Of a stretch of 64,000 bases of DNA, positions 33,126-46,025 are shown piece after piece. This DNA comes from Viola odorata (lineage: Eukaryota; Streptophyta; Magnoliopsida; Malpighiales; Violaceae). The position numbers were made by a program, and so were the translations under genes. The notes under the pieces were generated by a model. It searched no databases. It was not told where the DNA came from and was given only the letters and a program-made list of their open reading frames with translations. The DNA lies in contig OY829538.1 in NCBI GenBank assembly GCA_963691705.1, positions 78,994,781 to 79,058,780 of the forward strand, in the 5' to 3' direction. Numbering within the stretch: the first letter of the stretch is position 1; every line of letters begins with the position of its first letter.

Positions 33126-34409
33126 CAATGTGTGGGTGTGCTTTGCTTCATTTTCAATGCGCAAATTTCATGGATCATTTCATGATTTTCTTTCTCAAGA
33201 TATGAACCAACGAATAACTTTCACAGGATGATAATGTTTAGATAAAAATAAAAATTCAACTGTAATTAATTTAGAGAAAGACAAAAGGTTCATGTCTTAC
33301 TTCATGACTTTTTCCTTCATTCATGTACTCAACAATGAACTCTCACATTAAAGTATGCTGTCATGGAAACATAAATAGGCATTGGATGTTATTTCAATTC
33401 TTTTTCAAATGAAAATACTTCTTTCAATACACTCATACAACATGACGTTTACAACTAATGAATGAAATGGTCTAAAATCAAATTTTATATTTATTTTTAA
33501 GAATAATCAAATGTTTTTGAAGTTTTGGTTTTTCCTTGAAATGATTTGTGACCAAGAATTTCATTTCTATTGAATAAATGTCCATGTTCATGAAAGTGGA
33601 GCATTGGTTGTTAATTTACGAGTGATAGCAACTTTACAAACTTGTGGTGAGCTACACGGTACGTGCCTAGCCTAGTCCTGCAATAAGCTTTTGCCTCATT
33701 TTGACCTTAATTTTTCATCCGACCGGCTTCGATCAGGCCCCATTTAACTTAAATTTTTTTGTCAGTAGATATATGAGAGAGATTGAAAATACAGACAAAA
33801 TGATTCAAACTTAAAATTTTGCCCTTCCTACTTGGTAAAATTCACCAGTTGAAAGATGGATTATTTCTCCAGTACTAAACATTAGAAAATAAAATAAAAT
33901 AATTTTCCCAAAATAATTGGATGAATTTCAAAATTCAATTTTGATGAAATGAAATATTCAAATAAATAGGAAAAAGTGTCGAAATTGAGTAATTCCTTCT
34001 TTCGGTTAACTTTGAAAGTATCGCTATAAAACACAGAGCACACATTAATTCACCACAAAAGCTCCACTTCTTCCTACAAACTTGCCCAACTCCATTGTTT
34101 CCTCTTCTTCATTGTGATTGCACTCATCCCTGGAGCTGCAATGAATTAAAAGTTTGGAATAGAACAAACATAGTTAATAAGCATCCGGAGAAAAACAGAC
34201 ATATACTCTTTGCATTAAGCTAACCACATACAAAGCATAAACCACAACCAACATTCTAGTATTAGGCAAGCATGCTTCCAAAATGAAGTGGCTATATTAG
34301 AGAAGTGGATAATCATAGTATATGAGATGAACACATGCTTATAATTAAGTTGGCAGAATCGGCAGATTATAGGAATTTGTTGTTAATAATAAAGTAACTA
34401 ATTAGGGTT
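33126..34409. other. Intergenic with duplicated block (33358-33840) and NLR-5 3' flank
   Basis: 33358-33840 repeats 9541-10015. 33870-34409 repeats the NLR-3 3' flank (18380-18915), with the plus-strand GCTATAAAAC box at about 34023-34032. No gene recognised. Confidence 0.55.
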
Positions 34410-37311
34410 TTAGAATGGGAAATAGAAAACAAGGACGAAGATTGTGAAAGCCTTACCGCACATTCTGTCAAGTCCTTTAAAGACACAAAAGGATTCGAGA
34501 TGATTTTTGTCGTTGGCACTGCCCCACTGCACTGAGTCCCACCATTCCTTTGGATAAACCTGGATTCCTTGAAGGGAAGGTTGTGGGAGAGGGAGCGTTA
34601 TCCTCTGTAGCTTCGGACAATCAACCAGTTGAATTTGTTGTAGAGAATGGCAGATGATTGCGCCCTTGTATATGCTTCTCAGTTCTGGCAAATAACGCAG
34701 CTCCAATGTGGTTAGCCTTGAAAGATGGAGTCCAGTGAGATTAGGCTGATCAAATAATAATTCTTGCCCATCTTCCTCTTCTTGGTCTGTTGAGAATATC
34801 TCTTCCATGTCATTGCAATAGCTGACCGAAATAACTTGTAGATTATGTAGGTTAGGCAACAAACTGGGAGGGAATAGTTTTTTCAACTCCTCACACCGCC
34901 ATATAACAATTAGCTTAAGATTGAGTAAGGAATGATTGGAAAGAGAACGGGTGGAATAATTAGAAAATGGGAATTCCCTCCATTCTCCATTCTCTCCCTC
35001 ATTCATTGCAAATATCTCCTCTACAGCACCCCCTTTGTCGACACGAATCTCTTGTAAGTTTAAGAGGGATGCCAGAAGGCTGAGAGGGAACAGTTTCTTG
35101 TACAATGTGCTATCACAATTGGAAAAATTCAGTGCTTCAATGTCTGTGGGCAACGCCAAAGGATCAGTAAAATTGTCACTTGTTACGTTCACAAATTTCC
35201 TTGGTCCCAAGTTTCTCGAGATAGTTGGCCAACAGGACCCCTTCGTCTGTATAAAAATAGAGTAATCACTGAGTGATTGGTGTGACCTTTCTCGAGATTT
35301 CATGTACTCCCCCAACTCTCTGACATTACTAAATCTGCAATACAAAACCTCCAACATCCTCAACTCCCCCACTTCGCTTCCTTTAATTGAGATTTTTGAT
35401 ACTCCACGTTCGTCGCATAGTTTGAGGACCTGCAACCGAGAAAGCATAGGTATTATCCCACTCCGTATCTCTTCTATTCCACTCCGAGAGAGATCTAAAT
35501 ACTTGAGGTTTAATAGAAATCTCACACCTTCAGGCATCTGTTTAAGCCTCACACAATCCCTAAGATCTAACTTCTTTAGTTTCTTTAGCTTTGCTAATGT
35601 TGGCACATGAATCAGATACACACAATTATAGAGCAACAAGGCGGTGAGATTCACCAAATCACTAATAGACCTTGGGAGTTCCTTAATCTCATAGCACCAA
35701 GAAAGATCAAGGACCTTGAGCCCTTGAAATTGCTCAAAAAAAGAATCTGCTATCATTTTTAATTTATAATTTCTACATAACAACAACGTTGACAGATTGG
35801 AACACCTTGGTGTATGGCCCGAAGAAATCACCTGAATGTCATTACTTATCAAGGACACTCTCACCAAATTCTCTGTCCACTTTTCCACATTTGGTAATTC
35901 TTTAAGTTGTGCCCCTGCTTCAACAAGCGTTTTGGACCTTTCTCTTAATTCAAGGATCACCATGCCCCTAATTAGATCATGCATCCACATGTATCTAGTA
36001 TCACCTTCCAATAAGCATGCATTCTCAAGTGTCAAGCATTGTGTGTCCCTTATCCAATTCTTCTTGTCTGCTCTTCCTTTCAACTATTATTCCCTCAACA
36101 ATCAAATACTCAATTAACTCATTTCTATCAATCTTATGATCTTCCGGAAATAATACGCAGTATGACAAACATTCTCGCAGTGCTGGATCTTTCAATCGAA
36201 GGTAGCTGAATTTCAACACAGAGAAAACTTCTTCCCACATCTCGTGATCCATACTAATGTTTGATTCCTTCAATTCCCCCAGCGTATTCCTCCATGTATG
36301 AACCTCACAAATTCCCTTCAAACTTCTTGCCATAACTCTGATCCCTAGAGGCAAACCAGCGCATTCCCTAGAAACAGCTTTCGCCAGTTCCTCCACTTCT
36401 TTGCTATAATTGCCCAGTTCTTGAGTGAACAAGATCCAAGCTTCTTCATCAGAAAGACGTTTCACTTGTATTGTGCCCTCATTACAATCCATTTGTCGAC
36501 AAACTTTCAGCAATCTAGTGGTAAGAACCAACTTGCACGTATTCACTCCGAACGGAATTCCCACCTCATCCACATCAAAGTAATTCCATAAATCATCTAA
36601 AATGAGAACACATTTTCCTTTTGCTTGCATTGCTTGAGCTAGGGTTTTAGCTCTTTTCACCTCATCTCCCTCGTCTGAAAACTTCAAGCCAATTTTTTTA
36701 GCAATAAGATTCTGTAATTTGCTAATGCTGAAATCTTGAGATACAGTAATCCAATAAACCTCAAAAGAGTTTTGTCCCTCCAGAAGAGTCTGAATATGCC
36801 TCATTAGAGTGGTTTTGCCCACACCGCCCATACCACAAATGCCAACTCGTAAGACTTGATCATCCATCAACCAAGACCATATTTTTTCCACATTTCTTCC
36901 AAATGCATCGCCCACTGGGCATTTAGTAAGTGATGCGGATTCTCCGGTCTCTTGAATACCTTCCAGAACTTCAACTTCAGGCGCAATTGGTAATGCATTT
37001 GGCATGCTTCTGTGTCTTTTGTTGCTGCTTTGAACAATGCCTTCTCTTCGAGTCCTTTGAACGCTTGAAACTTCTGCTTCCGCCTCAAAGTTGCTGTCGT
37101 TACCTTCAACTCTTGAACATTCGGGCACTTCTACCTCCCTTCTTTGGACTGCCTCTTTAACATCCTCCGGCGCGCTTTCACACATCCTAGTCAAATGATG
37201 CCGGAATGTTTCGGGTAGAACTTCCCATGGAAAAGGATGGCCACAAAATTGACACGCCCAGCTTATGTCATTATCATTCCGCAGATGTCTCATAACATTC
37301 CCACCATTCAT
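34410..37311 (-). pseudogene. NLR-5: BED-NB-ARC-LRR gene with a 2-bp frameshift
   Basis: From ATG 37311 the frame encodes a BED finger (C20, C23, H39, C44), the shared linker, and an NB-ARC with GMGGVGKTT at 160-168, LILDDLW and GLPLG. It ends at TGA 36025-36027 after 428 residues. NLR-1 to -4 have CAAGTGTGTCAAGCA or a close variant where NLR-5 has CAAGTGTCAAGCA, a two-base loss in a GT repeat at about 36030. After the shift a second frame (to 34410) carries MHDL (as WMHDLIRGM) and the complete LRR region without further stops. The lesion is therefore recent. The truncated product would lack MHD and LRR. Confidence 0.9.
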
Positions 37312-37890
37312 AGCTATGTTTCCTTCTGCTTTATCTACTTCAGAAAAAAAATCAATTAAAAAAAAACCATATAATTCATAAGCTGTGTGTTGAAGATGAG
37401 CAGTTGAATTTTATTTAAAGGATTACAAAATTAATTAGCCGACAAGACACCATAATTCATGATAAAATCTAAAGAAGCTAAATACTGGAGTATATAATGA
37501 AGCATACATATATAAGACAAGACACCACAGTTCATTTTCTCAGAATCAATTACCTGACGAAGTATGATTATAAAGAAGCGCAGATTTAGATGATCAATGT
37601 TCTTCAAAGGATCTGATCAAAAGAAGCGGTGTACAGATCATAAGCACAGACATATATACAATAATCGAAAAAAGAAGAAGTAGCAATTACCTAATTGATT
37701 AGAATTCTAGGGAAGATGGAAGAGAAGTACAAGAGAACACAGACAGAGAATGAAGGATATCTTTTGAACAAACGTCTAAATTACTGCCATTGCCAAAGAC
37801 CAAGACTTTGAGGAAAATCAAATCAAATGTGTGGCCGTGGTTTGCTTATCCTCGATGCCAAACTTTATTACTTTTATTACAGTGACTCTC
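37312..37890 (-). promoter_or_regulatory. NLR-5 leader: predicted non-coding exons and promoter
   Basis: Close copy of the NLR-3 leader: donors CAG/GTAATT near 37553 and 37691, and an acceptor region at about 37340. Confidence 0.55.
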
Positions 37891-38089
37891 GCTTTTCAAT
37901 TTCAGCGTATAAAAAAGATTGTTCAACCATGATACGACATTAGTGAATAGTTCCATATAAGCGAGTCCACTCACCATTATTTAGATTTTTAGAATTTTCA
38001 AGTTTTATTACTTTTATCTTTTGTAAATTCTTACTATTTATATGTAACAATCTCATTAGTTATACGATTTTTGTGTACACGCTGAGATA

Positions 38090-38712
38090 GAAAATCAAGA
38101 CTATATAATTTCTCCAATTTCTGATTTGATTTTATTGTAAAAGTTGTAACAGCTTTCCTCATATGGTAATTGAGCCCACCAAATATGTTCCTTCAATTGG
38201 GCCCAATTATCCAAACGCATCAAATTATTTTTCAGTTGCCAATGGCCCAGTCCAATAGATAACGCTTCCCATGCTAACATTTCGTACAATTTGTTTATAC
38301 TAATTGATAAAATTTAAATGGTCTATTTTAAAAGAGGGTGTTTTTAGTGAATTGAAGTATAATTTATTGTATAATTTGTATAGAAATTTTATAAAATTTG
38401 TAATTAGTAGGCATAATATTATTATTATTTAAATTGAGTGATCCAATTGATGCATAGTCAACACATTTAAGCTGATGATTTTTTTTAGATTGACTATAAT
38501 TTTCTTTGTCTACTAAATTCGAACAAAAATAAAAATATAACTCATTAGTTATTAGCTATTTGGGCATTTCGATTTAGAATGTACACCAGATGTGAACCAA
38601 GGAGCTTCTGTCACGGATCGTATCAATCAACCCTATCATCCAAAAAAAAAGGAAAAAGAAAAAGGAAAAAGAAAAAGAAAGAGGGGACAGACGACAAGCA
38701 TGCCATTCTCAC
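38090..38712 (+). repeat. MED19 upstream block, copy 3
   Basis: Counterpart of 15700-16306 and 26005-26640. Probably the promoter region of MED19-B. Confidence 0.7.
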
Positions 38713-38926
38713 ATCGCAAGACAGTTATCTGACCGACGTGTCAACGATGAGGGTTAATCAAATCTAAGAAATCTGTTATGCTACTTTATATTAACCTGGT
38801 TTTCATCTCCATTACTACACGAACAACCCGGTACATATCTGGCGGTTGTCCTCCACCCTACCTCCGCCGTCTTCCGCTGTACGATCTCAACCACAAGCCG
38901 CCGTTGGGTTTTCTCATTGCACTGAT

Positions 38927-40834
38927 ATGGATATTCGAGGCAGCCAGTTTGGAGCGGGTAAGAGTGGAGTTGAATTAGAAAAGTTGTTTTTGCTGTTTAG
39001 GGTTTTATTTTGAGTCCTTTGGATTCACTGCTTATCAGAGCCTCATGTCGAGAAGTCTGTCGCGTGAGGTTTAAACACAGTGATATATCAACTGGAGGTT
39101 TGCTTTAGCTGTTGTGATCATAAGGTGGTCATTAGGTTAAGCTTTTGAAAAGAAGACAACCACTCTTACATTTTAACGGGAAAAAGGTTTACTTTTGCGT
39201 TCTGGGATTGCTTTTTAGTATGGGGTTAATTCTTAGGAAATGTTCAATTGTTTGCTTTTTTCTGAGCTAATATTGTTTGGTTTAAGTATTGTGGTCTCGG
39301 GGAATTGCTGCTGTCCTGGGCTTTTGAATTTAAGTATTGTGGTCTCGCGGTGCTACTTTTTCTTTTGAATTTGTATTCCGTTGTTGCTTTGGGTTTCTTC
39401 TGCAATTCAACTTGTTTGACCAACCCTCCTTTTGTGGTTAACCAGGGCCTAGGGAAATTGGTGGTGCCGTTGATCTCATTAGTCAGTACAAGCTTCTGCC
39501 TCATCATGAGTTGTTTTGCAGGAAGTCACTTCCTTTGTCGTTAACTGATACCCACTATCTCCGCAATGTGGTGGGTGACAGAGAAATCAGGAAAGGTGAA
39601 GGCATGGAATTTGATCAGCTTTTTCGTAATGCTTCTAATTTGAGAGAAAGCGATTCAAGTATACGTCCTTTTGAATTGGGTTCCCTTGTGGAAGCCTTTC
39701 GGCTGAAAGAAACACCTCCTGTTGACCTGCATTCCGTAAGAGATTCATTAGATTCTCTTTATTTGCAATATTTACATTTTAAACACTCCTGTACTTAGAA
39801 TTTGAGGTTAATTATGTGTTTTTCTTAAGAATTCTAAGCATCTAGATTCAAAGAAGAGATTTTTTTGTTTCTTTATGCTTTTTAGCATCACTCCTTAGTC
39901 ATTAGGATTGCTCCAGGTTAAGCAAAGCTGGTAAAACAATCAGTATCTTTTATTCACCGTTACTCCTTATTTAAGTCAGTTTTCCTGTATTGTTTCAGTG
40001 GTATTCAATTTTGCTTGTCTGATATATCTGAAAACCTTCTGGTGGTTTGATTAGTAAATGGCATGAAAACATTGCATCCTAAAACCCTAATACCCTTCAT
40101 TGCTCAGTGCTGACTTCAGCATGGTGTCAACAGGCAGAAAAGGGCATCTCGAAGATTGAGTCCAAAGACAGGGGAAGGAAGCACAAAAAGCATACAGACA
40201 AGGATAAGGACAGGGACCGTAAGAAGAATACACTTCTTAATGAGGACAAAAATAAAGTGAATGATCTAAAAAGAAGGATGGAACCTGCTCCTGAGAACTT
40301 GAAGAAAGAGCACAAGGTTTGTCATTTATTATGCTTTCTTGTACCATTTCTTTCTTTGGAGACTTGTTGATCATTCATCCTTGATGAAATCATTGATTGT
40401 TGGGTGTCATTACTTGACTACATTAGACCTTATGTCCACCAACTCATCGTGCATGTCTTTAGATTGTAAATCTGTGCCAAGTTAATACGCTAGTGCATAA
40501 CTTTCAGCACAGTTAGTCTATACTTTGTTTATGTTTGGCATTTTTACTGTTTCACAGAGTTTAAGAACTAATGTTACTAATCTTCTGTTCTCTTACAAAT
40601 TATGTCAAGTCTTAATTACAGCTGGGTGGGTGCATTAAGCTGTGCATGAATTTTGTAGTTGTTTCATTCTTTGTTTGTAAGGTACCAGTTAGTTTGACCA
40701 TTTGAGTGACCATTCATTAAAAGATGGATTTAACTTCAAAATTATAGCTTGCTTCTCCTGTGGGACTTAGTAGTTCTGTCCTGTCTTTGTTTATCCAGAA
40801 GAGAAGGCATGATGGAATATCTTTTAGACCCTGA
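38927..40834 (+). CDS. MED19 copy B: Mediator subunit 19-like, short C-terminus
   Basis: Exons 38927-38957, 39446-39735, 40134-40316 and 40799-40834, all with GT/AG borders and consistent phase, give 179 residues. The product starts MDIRGSQFGAG, continues PREIGGAVDLISQYKLLPH, HELFCRKSLPLSL, NVVGDREIRKGEGMEFDQL and IRPFELGSLVEAFRLKETPP, then a basic tail (SKDRGRKHKKHTDKDKDRDR). This order is that of plant MED19, part of the nuclear Mediator complex. Exon 4 reads KRRHDGISFRP and stops. The usual His/Lys/Ser-rich end is absent, and another frame of exon 4 (LDPELHLETRKKTK) looks more like the expected tail, so a frameshift is likely. An exon 5-like piece lies at about 40975-41105. It may be expressed, or a fairly fresh pseudogene. 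Confidence 0.72.
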
Positions 40835-41369
40835 GCTTCATCTGGAGACCAGAAAGAAGACCAAGTATGCCCTTTTTAAACTCGTGTTACCTAAAATTTG
40901 TGTTAGTTTTGGTTCATTGTTTTGGCTTTCCATTTATTCAAACTTATTTTCTTCCGTTGGTGGCATTTTTCAGGATGTCAGAGTAAGCGATGTTGAAGTT
41001 GCTTTTTCTTCTTGTCTCAGCACAAGTACATTTAGACCAATGATGAATTGTTCCAATAAGAGAAATGTACATCTCTTTTGTCTCTGTGTCATGACTGTGA
41101 TCTAAGGATAAGAGCCAAATAATAAAGGATATGAGCTAAATAATAAAGGATACAATCATACAGGCCAAATAATAAAAAATTATCTGTATATTCTCAATTT
41201 ATTTTTCAATCCATAATTGCATGGATTCTCTGTTTAAAATCTGTCGACTTCCCCATTGGAGCTGTCTCAAACAATAAAAATAAACATCAAATGGTAACTA
41301 AATTTCATAGTAGATGATAGAGATATTTTATCAGCAGAATTGCATTTTGTGTGTAGCAGATATATATTT

Positions 41370-42896
41370 TCAATATGTGGCTAGTATTGCATCCAGGTTT
41401 TCCAGCACCACCTTCCAAGCATAAATGACATGCCGATCCTCTGTCAGGCTTGCACCTACACAGAAGCGTATGACGTAGACTCCTCCAACCACAGAATGGG
41501 TCATGTGCACATCCCCTGATGCATTAATGGACTCCAATAACTTTCTGGTAAGCTCATTAGCTCCTTCTTCATTATCATTACTGCACAGCTTTCTCTTTTT
41601 GGTAGGCAGTACCCTAAAACATACAGTTGCAAAATTTCTTGGAACTGCCACCTCAAATCTATCGTCACCAGCCACAAGCTCTTCAAACAGCTTGGCCATC
41701 TTGACATGGCTTCTTATAAACCTTCTGAGGTTATCCACTCCATAACTTCTCAGCACTAGCCACAGCTTCAGAGACCTAAATCTTCTGCTCAGGACTATTT
41801 GCCAGTCTTTGTAGTCCACCACATTTCCTGACTCAGTTGCCTTGTTCTTTAAATACTCAGGATTTGTTGAGAGGGATTTCTTAAGAGCATCTGGATTTTT
41901 CACCCAAAGGCAGCAACAGTCCAATGTAGTGAAGAACCACTTGTGTGCATTGAGGCTAAACGAGTCCACGCCCTCTACACCATCAATAAAATGGCGAAAT
42001 TCCGGACATATGCAGGCACTTCCTGCATAAGCAGCATCCACATGCACCCACAAGCCATATTCCCTGGCAACATCACACAATGGCATCAGTGGATCAACTG
42101 CCGTTGTTGAAGTTGTCCCAACAGTTGCACATAAAAAGCAAGGGACTAATCCAGCATCTATGTCAGAGAGAATGGCCAATCTCAATGAATCAGGGGGCAG
42201 AGAAAACAATGTTGATTTAGATGTCTTTATCGGACGAAGATTGTTGGGATGGATTCCAGCAATTTGAGCTGCTTTCTGGAGTGCACTGTGTGTTTGATCT
42301 GAGCTATAAACAACCAGCTTCCCGATATTTTCCTTCCCGATCTGCGCCAGCTTTTGATCTCTAGCAGCCACTAGGGTGCTCAGGATCGCCTCACAGGTAG
42401 TCCCTTGTATAACCCCTCCACCAGTTCCAGAGAAGAGGAATGATTTAGGAAGCTGAAGCATTTCGCCGAACCAATCCATGACAATACTCTCTAGTTCGGT
42501 TGCAGCAGGTGATGCCATCCAGTTAAACCCAACAACATTGAACCCTGTGCTAAGTATTTCTCCTATAAACCCCGCAATGCTGCCACTTGCAGGAAAATAT
42601 GCGAAGTAATTGGGACTTTGCCAGTGAGTGATGCCTGGAATGATGTGTTTTTGCACGTCTTGGAGGATGGACTCGATCGGTTCAGGAGCATTTGGGGCGG
42701 ATTTAGGGAGGATTTTCTTGAGATAGCCAGGCTCCACCTGGCTCAAAACAGGGAATTTTTCAATGGTTTGGTAGTAATCAGCAATGAAATCCACAGCCAT
42801 GTGGCCTTGCCTCCTGAACTCCTCAGGGTCTAAAGGGCTTCTGTTGAGGAGAGAGCAGCTGTTTTCGGTTTCAAAGCCAGTGCTGATGCTGCCCAT
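41370..42896 (-). CDS. AAAD-B: aromatic L-amino-acid decarboxylase (tyrosine/DOPA type), intact
   Basis: Intronless, 508 residues, group II PLP-dependent decarboxylase of the plant TDC/TYDC family. It converts an aromatic amino acid to its amine plus CO2 in the cytosol, feeding amine and alkaloid or phenylpropanoid amide pathways. Visible residues: [12 protein letters not shown] (substrate pocket), H203 in DQTH (stacks on PLP), D287 in HVDAAYAG, and K319 in NAHKW (Schiff base). In the catalytic loop Y348 (NPEYLKNK) is the decarboxylase form. S370 (IVLSRRFR) is the residue that in characterised enzymes favours phenolic over indolic substrates, so tyrosine or DOPA is more likely than tryptophan. 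Length fits the family (about 500). Convergent with MED19-B. Upstream is a TATA-like box at 43039-43047. Confidence 0.93.
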   Translation of the reverse strand: MGSISTGFETENSCSLLNRSPLDPEEFRRQGHMAVDFIADYYQTIEKFPVLSQVEPGYLKKILPKSAPNAPEPIESILQDVQKHIIPGITHWQSPNYFAYFPASGSIAGFIGEILSTGFNVVGFNWMASPAATELESIVMDWFGEMLQLPKSFLFSGTGGGVIQGTTCEAILSTLVAARDQKLAQIGKENIGKLVVYSSDQTHSALQKAAQIAGIHPNNLRPIKTSKSTLFSLPPDSLRLAILSDIDAGLVPCFLCATVGTTSTTAVDPLMPLCDVAREYGLWVHVDAAYAGSACICPEFRHFIDGVEGVDSFSLNAHKWFFTTLDCCCLWVKNPDALKKSLSTNPEYLKNKATESGNVVDYKDWQIVLSRRFRSLKLWLVLRSYGVDNLRRFIRSHVKMAKLFEELVAGDDRFEVAVPRNFATVCFRVLPTKKRKLCSNDNEEGANELTRKLLESINASGDVHMTHSVVGGVYVIRFCVGASLTEDRHVIYAWKVVLENLDAILATY

Positions 42897-43038
42897 TGTT
42901 TAGAATTTGGAGTTGAATTTAGAGAGGAGAACTGAAAGGTGAAATGAGTTTGGTTTAACGGGTATATTGCCTTGTGGACTAGTTAGTGTTTGCTTTATGA
43001 GTTTGTGGTGCTTGTAGCTTGTAAGAGGAGGGTTTGCA

Positions 43039-43047
43039 CATATATAG
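43039..43047 (-). promoter_or_regulatory. TATA-like box of AAAD-B
   Basis: CTATATATG on the minus strand, about 145 bp before the ATG. The corresponding place in AAAD-A also has TATATATG; AAAD-C has lost this region. Confidence 0.5.
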
Positions 43048-43559
43048 ATTGGAAAACGACGCCGCGTCCATACTGGCGTGCCCTAAGTTGAATCGCTCAA
43101 CTTCTGAAAAGTTGTATGCAATTATTCATTATTTGGTTGGACAAAATTAAATACATTTTGTAAACTATTAGGATATTTTTTAGAGATAAATCACATCCTG
43201 CCTCTGTGTAAATTGAGTAAATTCAATATACTTTTGTTAAATAGTACAATAATATTGGCTAACAGTCGATCAAAAGAGTGCTTTTTATGTGAATCTTTTT
43301 ATATTTTATTTATTATGGAAATATTAGTAAAAATACTTATGTGGCAAAAACTAATAAAATAAAATACTTTTTACATTAAATATTAGAATATTATGAAGAT
43401 TTTTTTTCCTTAAAAATGTTGATTAATGATGTGGACTCTAAAACGATAATTCTTAGTGACTAATAAGCTAGCATGCTGTTATCATTTAACACGTTATTTT
43501 ATTATGTAAGCTTATCACAGACTCGCAGTAGCATGCAAAGTCGCGTTGAAGAAATTTGT

Positions 43560-45000
43560 GATTTTGTTCACATGATCACCACCGACGATGCTTACTTATT
43601 AGAATTATGAACTGGTGGAAGATGAAGCCTTATAAGAAAGCTTTGCTCGGGGATGATTATGTTTTTTCTCCACTATATATTTAACGGTTAAGATTACTTT
43701 TTTAACATTATTATTGAGATTGTTTTTCTTGAAAGTTTATTGAGATTGTTAAAATTGATTCTGTTGGGAAAAGACTACAGTGGGAAAAAAACCGAAATTC
43801 TAAAAAACTCTAAAATAAAAACAAAGTTCTACAAGTGAAAAAAGTTAAAGGTCATAGAAACTATTAGGAAATTCGAACAAATAGAAATATATAAGTAGAA
43901 AAAAAGGAAAATAAAATAGTAATACAAGTTTTTAAATAAAAATTCAAAAATTAGATTTTTTTTTCACTTTCGTATATTTGTAGAAATTGTTGATATTTTA
44001 GAAATCTACAAGTTCGAAAAAAGTGAAGCGAAGTTTTATTTTTACAACAATTATTTTGCTTGGTTTTGTGCTACAATACTTATTTTTTTTCATAAATACA
44101 TAAATATATAAATGGAAAAAGTAGTTAAGAGTATTTTTATATAGATTTGTTTATTCTGAGATATATTATTGATTTAAATTTTATTATAGTAAATAATTTT
44201 AAGTTGAATTATTTTTAATGTACGACTTATGAGTTAGAAATTTAAATTTAACACATTTTCAAAACCACTTATATATTAATTTGTTAAAAAATAGATCAAT
44301 ATTATTTTTTTTGGGCAAAATTTAAGAACGTTTTATTTTTGGTCGGCAACCTATGGATACGTCACGGCTCCGCTGTCTTCCGCTGTCCTTCCGGTCGCGA
44401 TGATGTGTGTCCTACTTGTACATCAAAAATGAATGCAACAAATGAAATTAAATTGGTGCATCTAATTTTCCTCTTCACACCGCCGACGACAGAATACAGT
44501 TGGAAACATAAATGAAAAAATTGAGGCGCTGAATTCAAAGAAATGGATCGATCATGTTGCTAAAATGAAGGGGTCGCCGGAAATATAGTTTAGTGGTTTC
44601 TTAAATTTACATACTTTTTTTTAAAAAAAATTTAATTTATTAAATCTTGTCACCTATATAGTTAAATTCATGTATTTTTTACAGTGGTGTAACGACACTT
44701 TAATTTTAAAATTGTGTAAGTTTTTTTTTTTATAAATTTCTGAATAGATTGACACGTGTTAATATCTTATTGTATACTGTACAACACTATAACTCAAATA
44801 ATAACGACATTATAAGCACGGCCGATTCTTCAATAAAAAAAGTTTTATCTTTCACCACCTGAAATTATAGGTATTGTTCTTCACTCATCGTTTCTTTGAA
44901 AACAGAATTATTTGTTACAAGAGTGTAATTAAAACTAGTTTTAAAAAATAGAAAATTGATTTTTGTACATATGCTTAAAACTAATGAATTCTAGCTTGAT
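43560..45000. repeat. Intergenic repeat segment, copy R1
   Basis: It matches 46845-48310 over most of its length, and part of it matches 62498-63185. Landmarks are GATGAAGCCTTATAAGAAAG, TTGAGATTGTTAAAATTGAT and CGCCGACGACAGA. No conserved coding frame. Confidence 0.7.
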
Positions 45001-45412
45001 AATACACTTTATGTGCGCAAAGGCAAGAGAGAGTTAAGTTTAATGTTCGAATCTTGATCCGGTTAGTTTACATCATTTTTGTGGTAAAAGAAAACAACCA
45101 TAAAGATTAATTTCTCCAAAAAAGTATAAACGTATCGTCAGATGTCTCTTCTATTATGACAAGTTGACAACCACCCCAATCATGAAGTTTATACAGAAGA
45201 TGTAGTTTTTGAAAAGAACAACTAATTTAAGTTCTCATCTAGGTGAAAGAAATACGATTGATTTACTTACAATTAAGATGCAATCAGAGGATGATGTTTC
45301 GGAATTATAGTCATAGATAATAATGTACATAGTCTCCATTATAGATTATCCATCGATCTATTTAAAGTCAGATATGCTAATACCTTACCCTAGATAAATT
45401 GGGTCAAATACT

Positions 45413-45763
45413 TTGTTACTGTCCGAGAGATCCCTCTATTTTGCACCTATCACGTACGATTTTCTTTCGTTGTTCATAAGCAATCATATACTCCATCGCA
45501 AACCAAAGAAGCGCCATCGCAAAATGACAGCCATAAAAACCATCAAGTCTAGCCATTACGACTCTTTCTTCCCTGAGTATTATTCGAAAGCAATCTATTC
45601 CGAAGTCTTGGTTGGTATGATCAAGTCAATTCCATGCACTAAGGAACAAACTACTGTTGGTCTCGTAGTCCCTTTCATATCTAATGCTTTGAAGAATAAT
45701 AAGACCATCAAGTTGACAAGATGTAGATGGGCTGCGCCAGATGAGCTGGGTCATCTGGGCTAG
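45413..45763 (+). CDS. Hypothetical short ORF, unrecognised
   Basis: 116 codons with a basic patch (HRKPKKRHRKM), then HYDSFFPEYYSKAIYSEVLV and VGLVVPFISNALKNNK. I do not recognise a family. The end runs into a GGGCTGGGTCA-type short repeat (about 45728-45792). No introns, homologous neighbours or second copy are visible. It may be a chance frame or a fragment of a decayed gene. Confidence 0.2.
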   Translation: MLLSERSLYFAPITYDFLSLFISNHILHRKPKKRHRKMTAIKTIKSSHYDSFFPEYYSKAIYSEVLVGMIKSIPCTKEQTTVGLVVPFISNALKNNKTIKLTRCRWAAPDELGHLG

Positions 45764-46025
45764 GTCATCTGAGCTGGGTCGGGCTGGGTCAGCATTAAAA
45801 AAATGTAAATTCACACGCATCATTTTCAACGTTAAACAATCATTGAGTTCACATGACTGTTATCAAACAAACAAGGTAATATAAACTGTTGATTGCATAA
45901 AAAAGTTATTTAAAGTAGCAAATCAATGAAAAAATATTTCATTAATTACATTTCAGGTATAGTTCGGGGTTTTATGCTTAATTTTTTCCTTAAATATTGA
46001 ATAAATTGTATCCTTTGGTAGGGAA

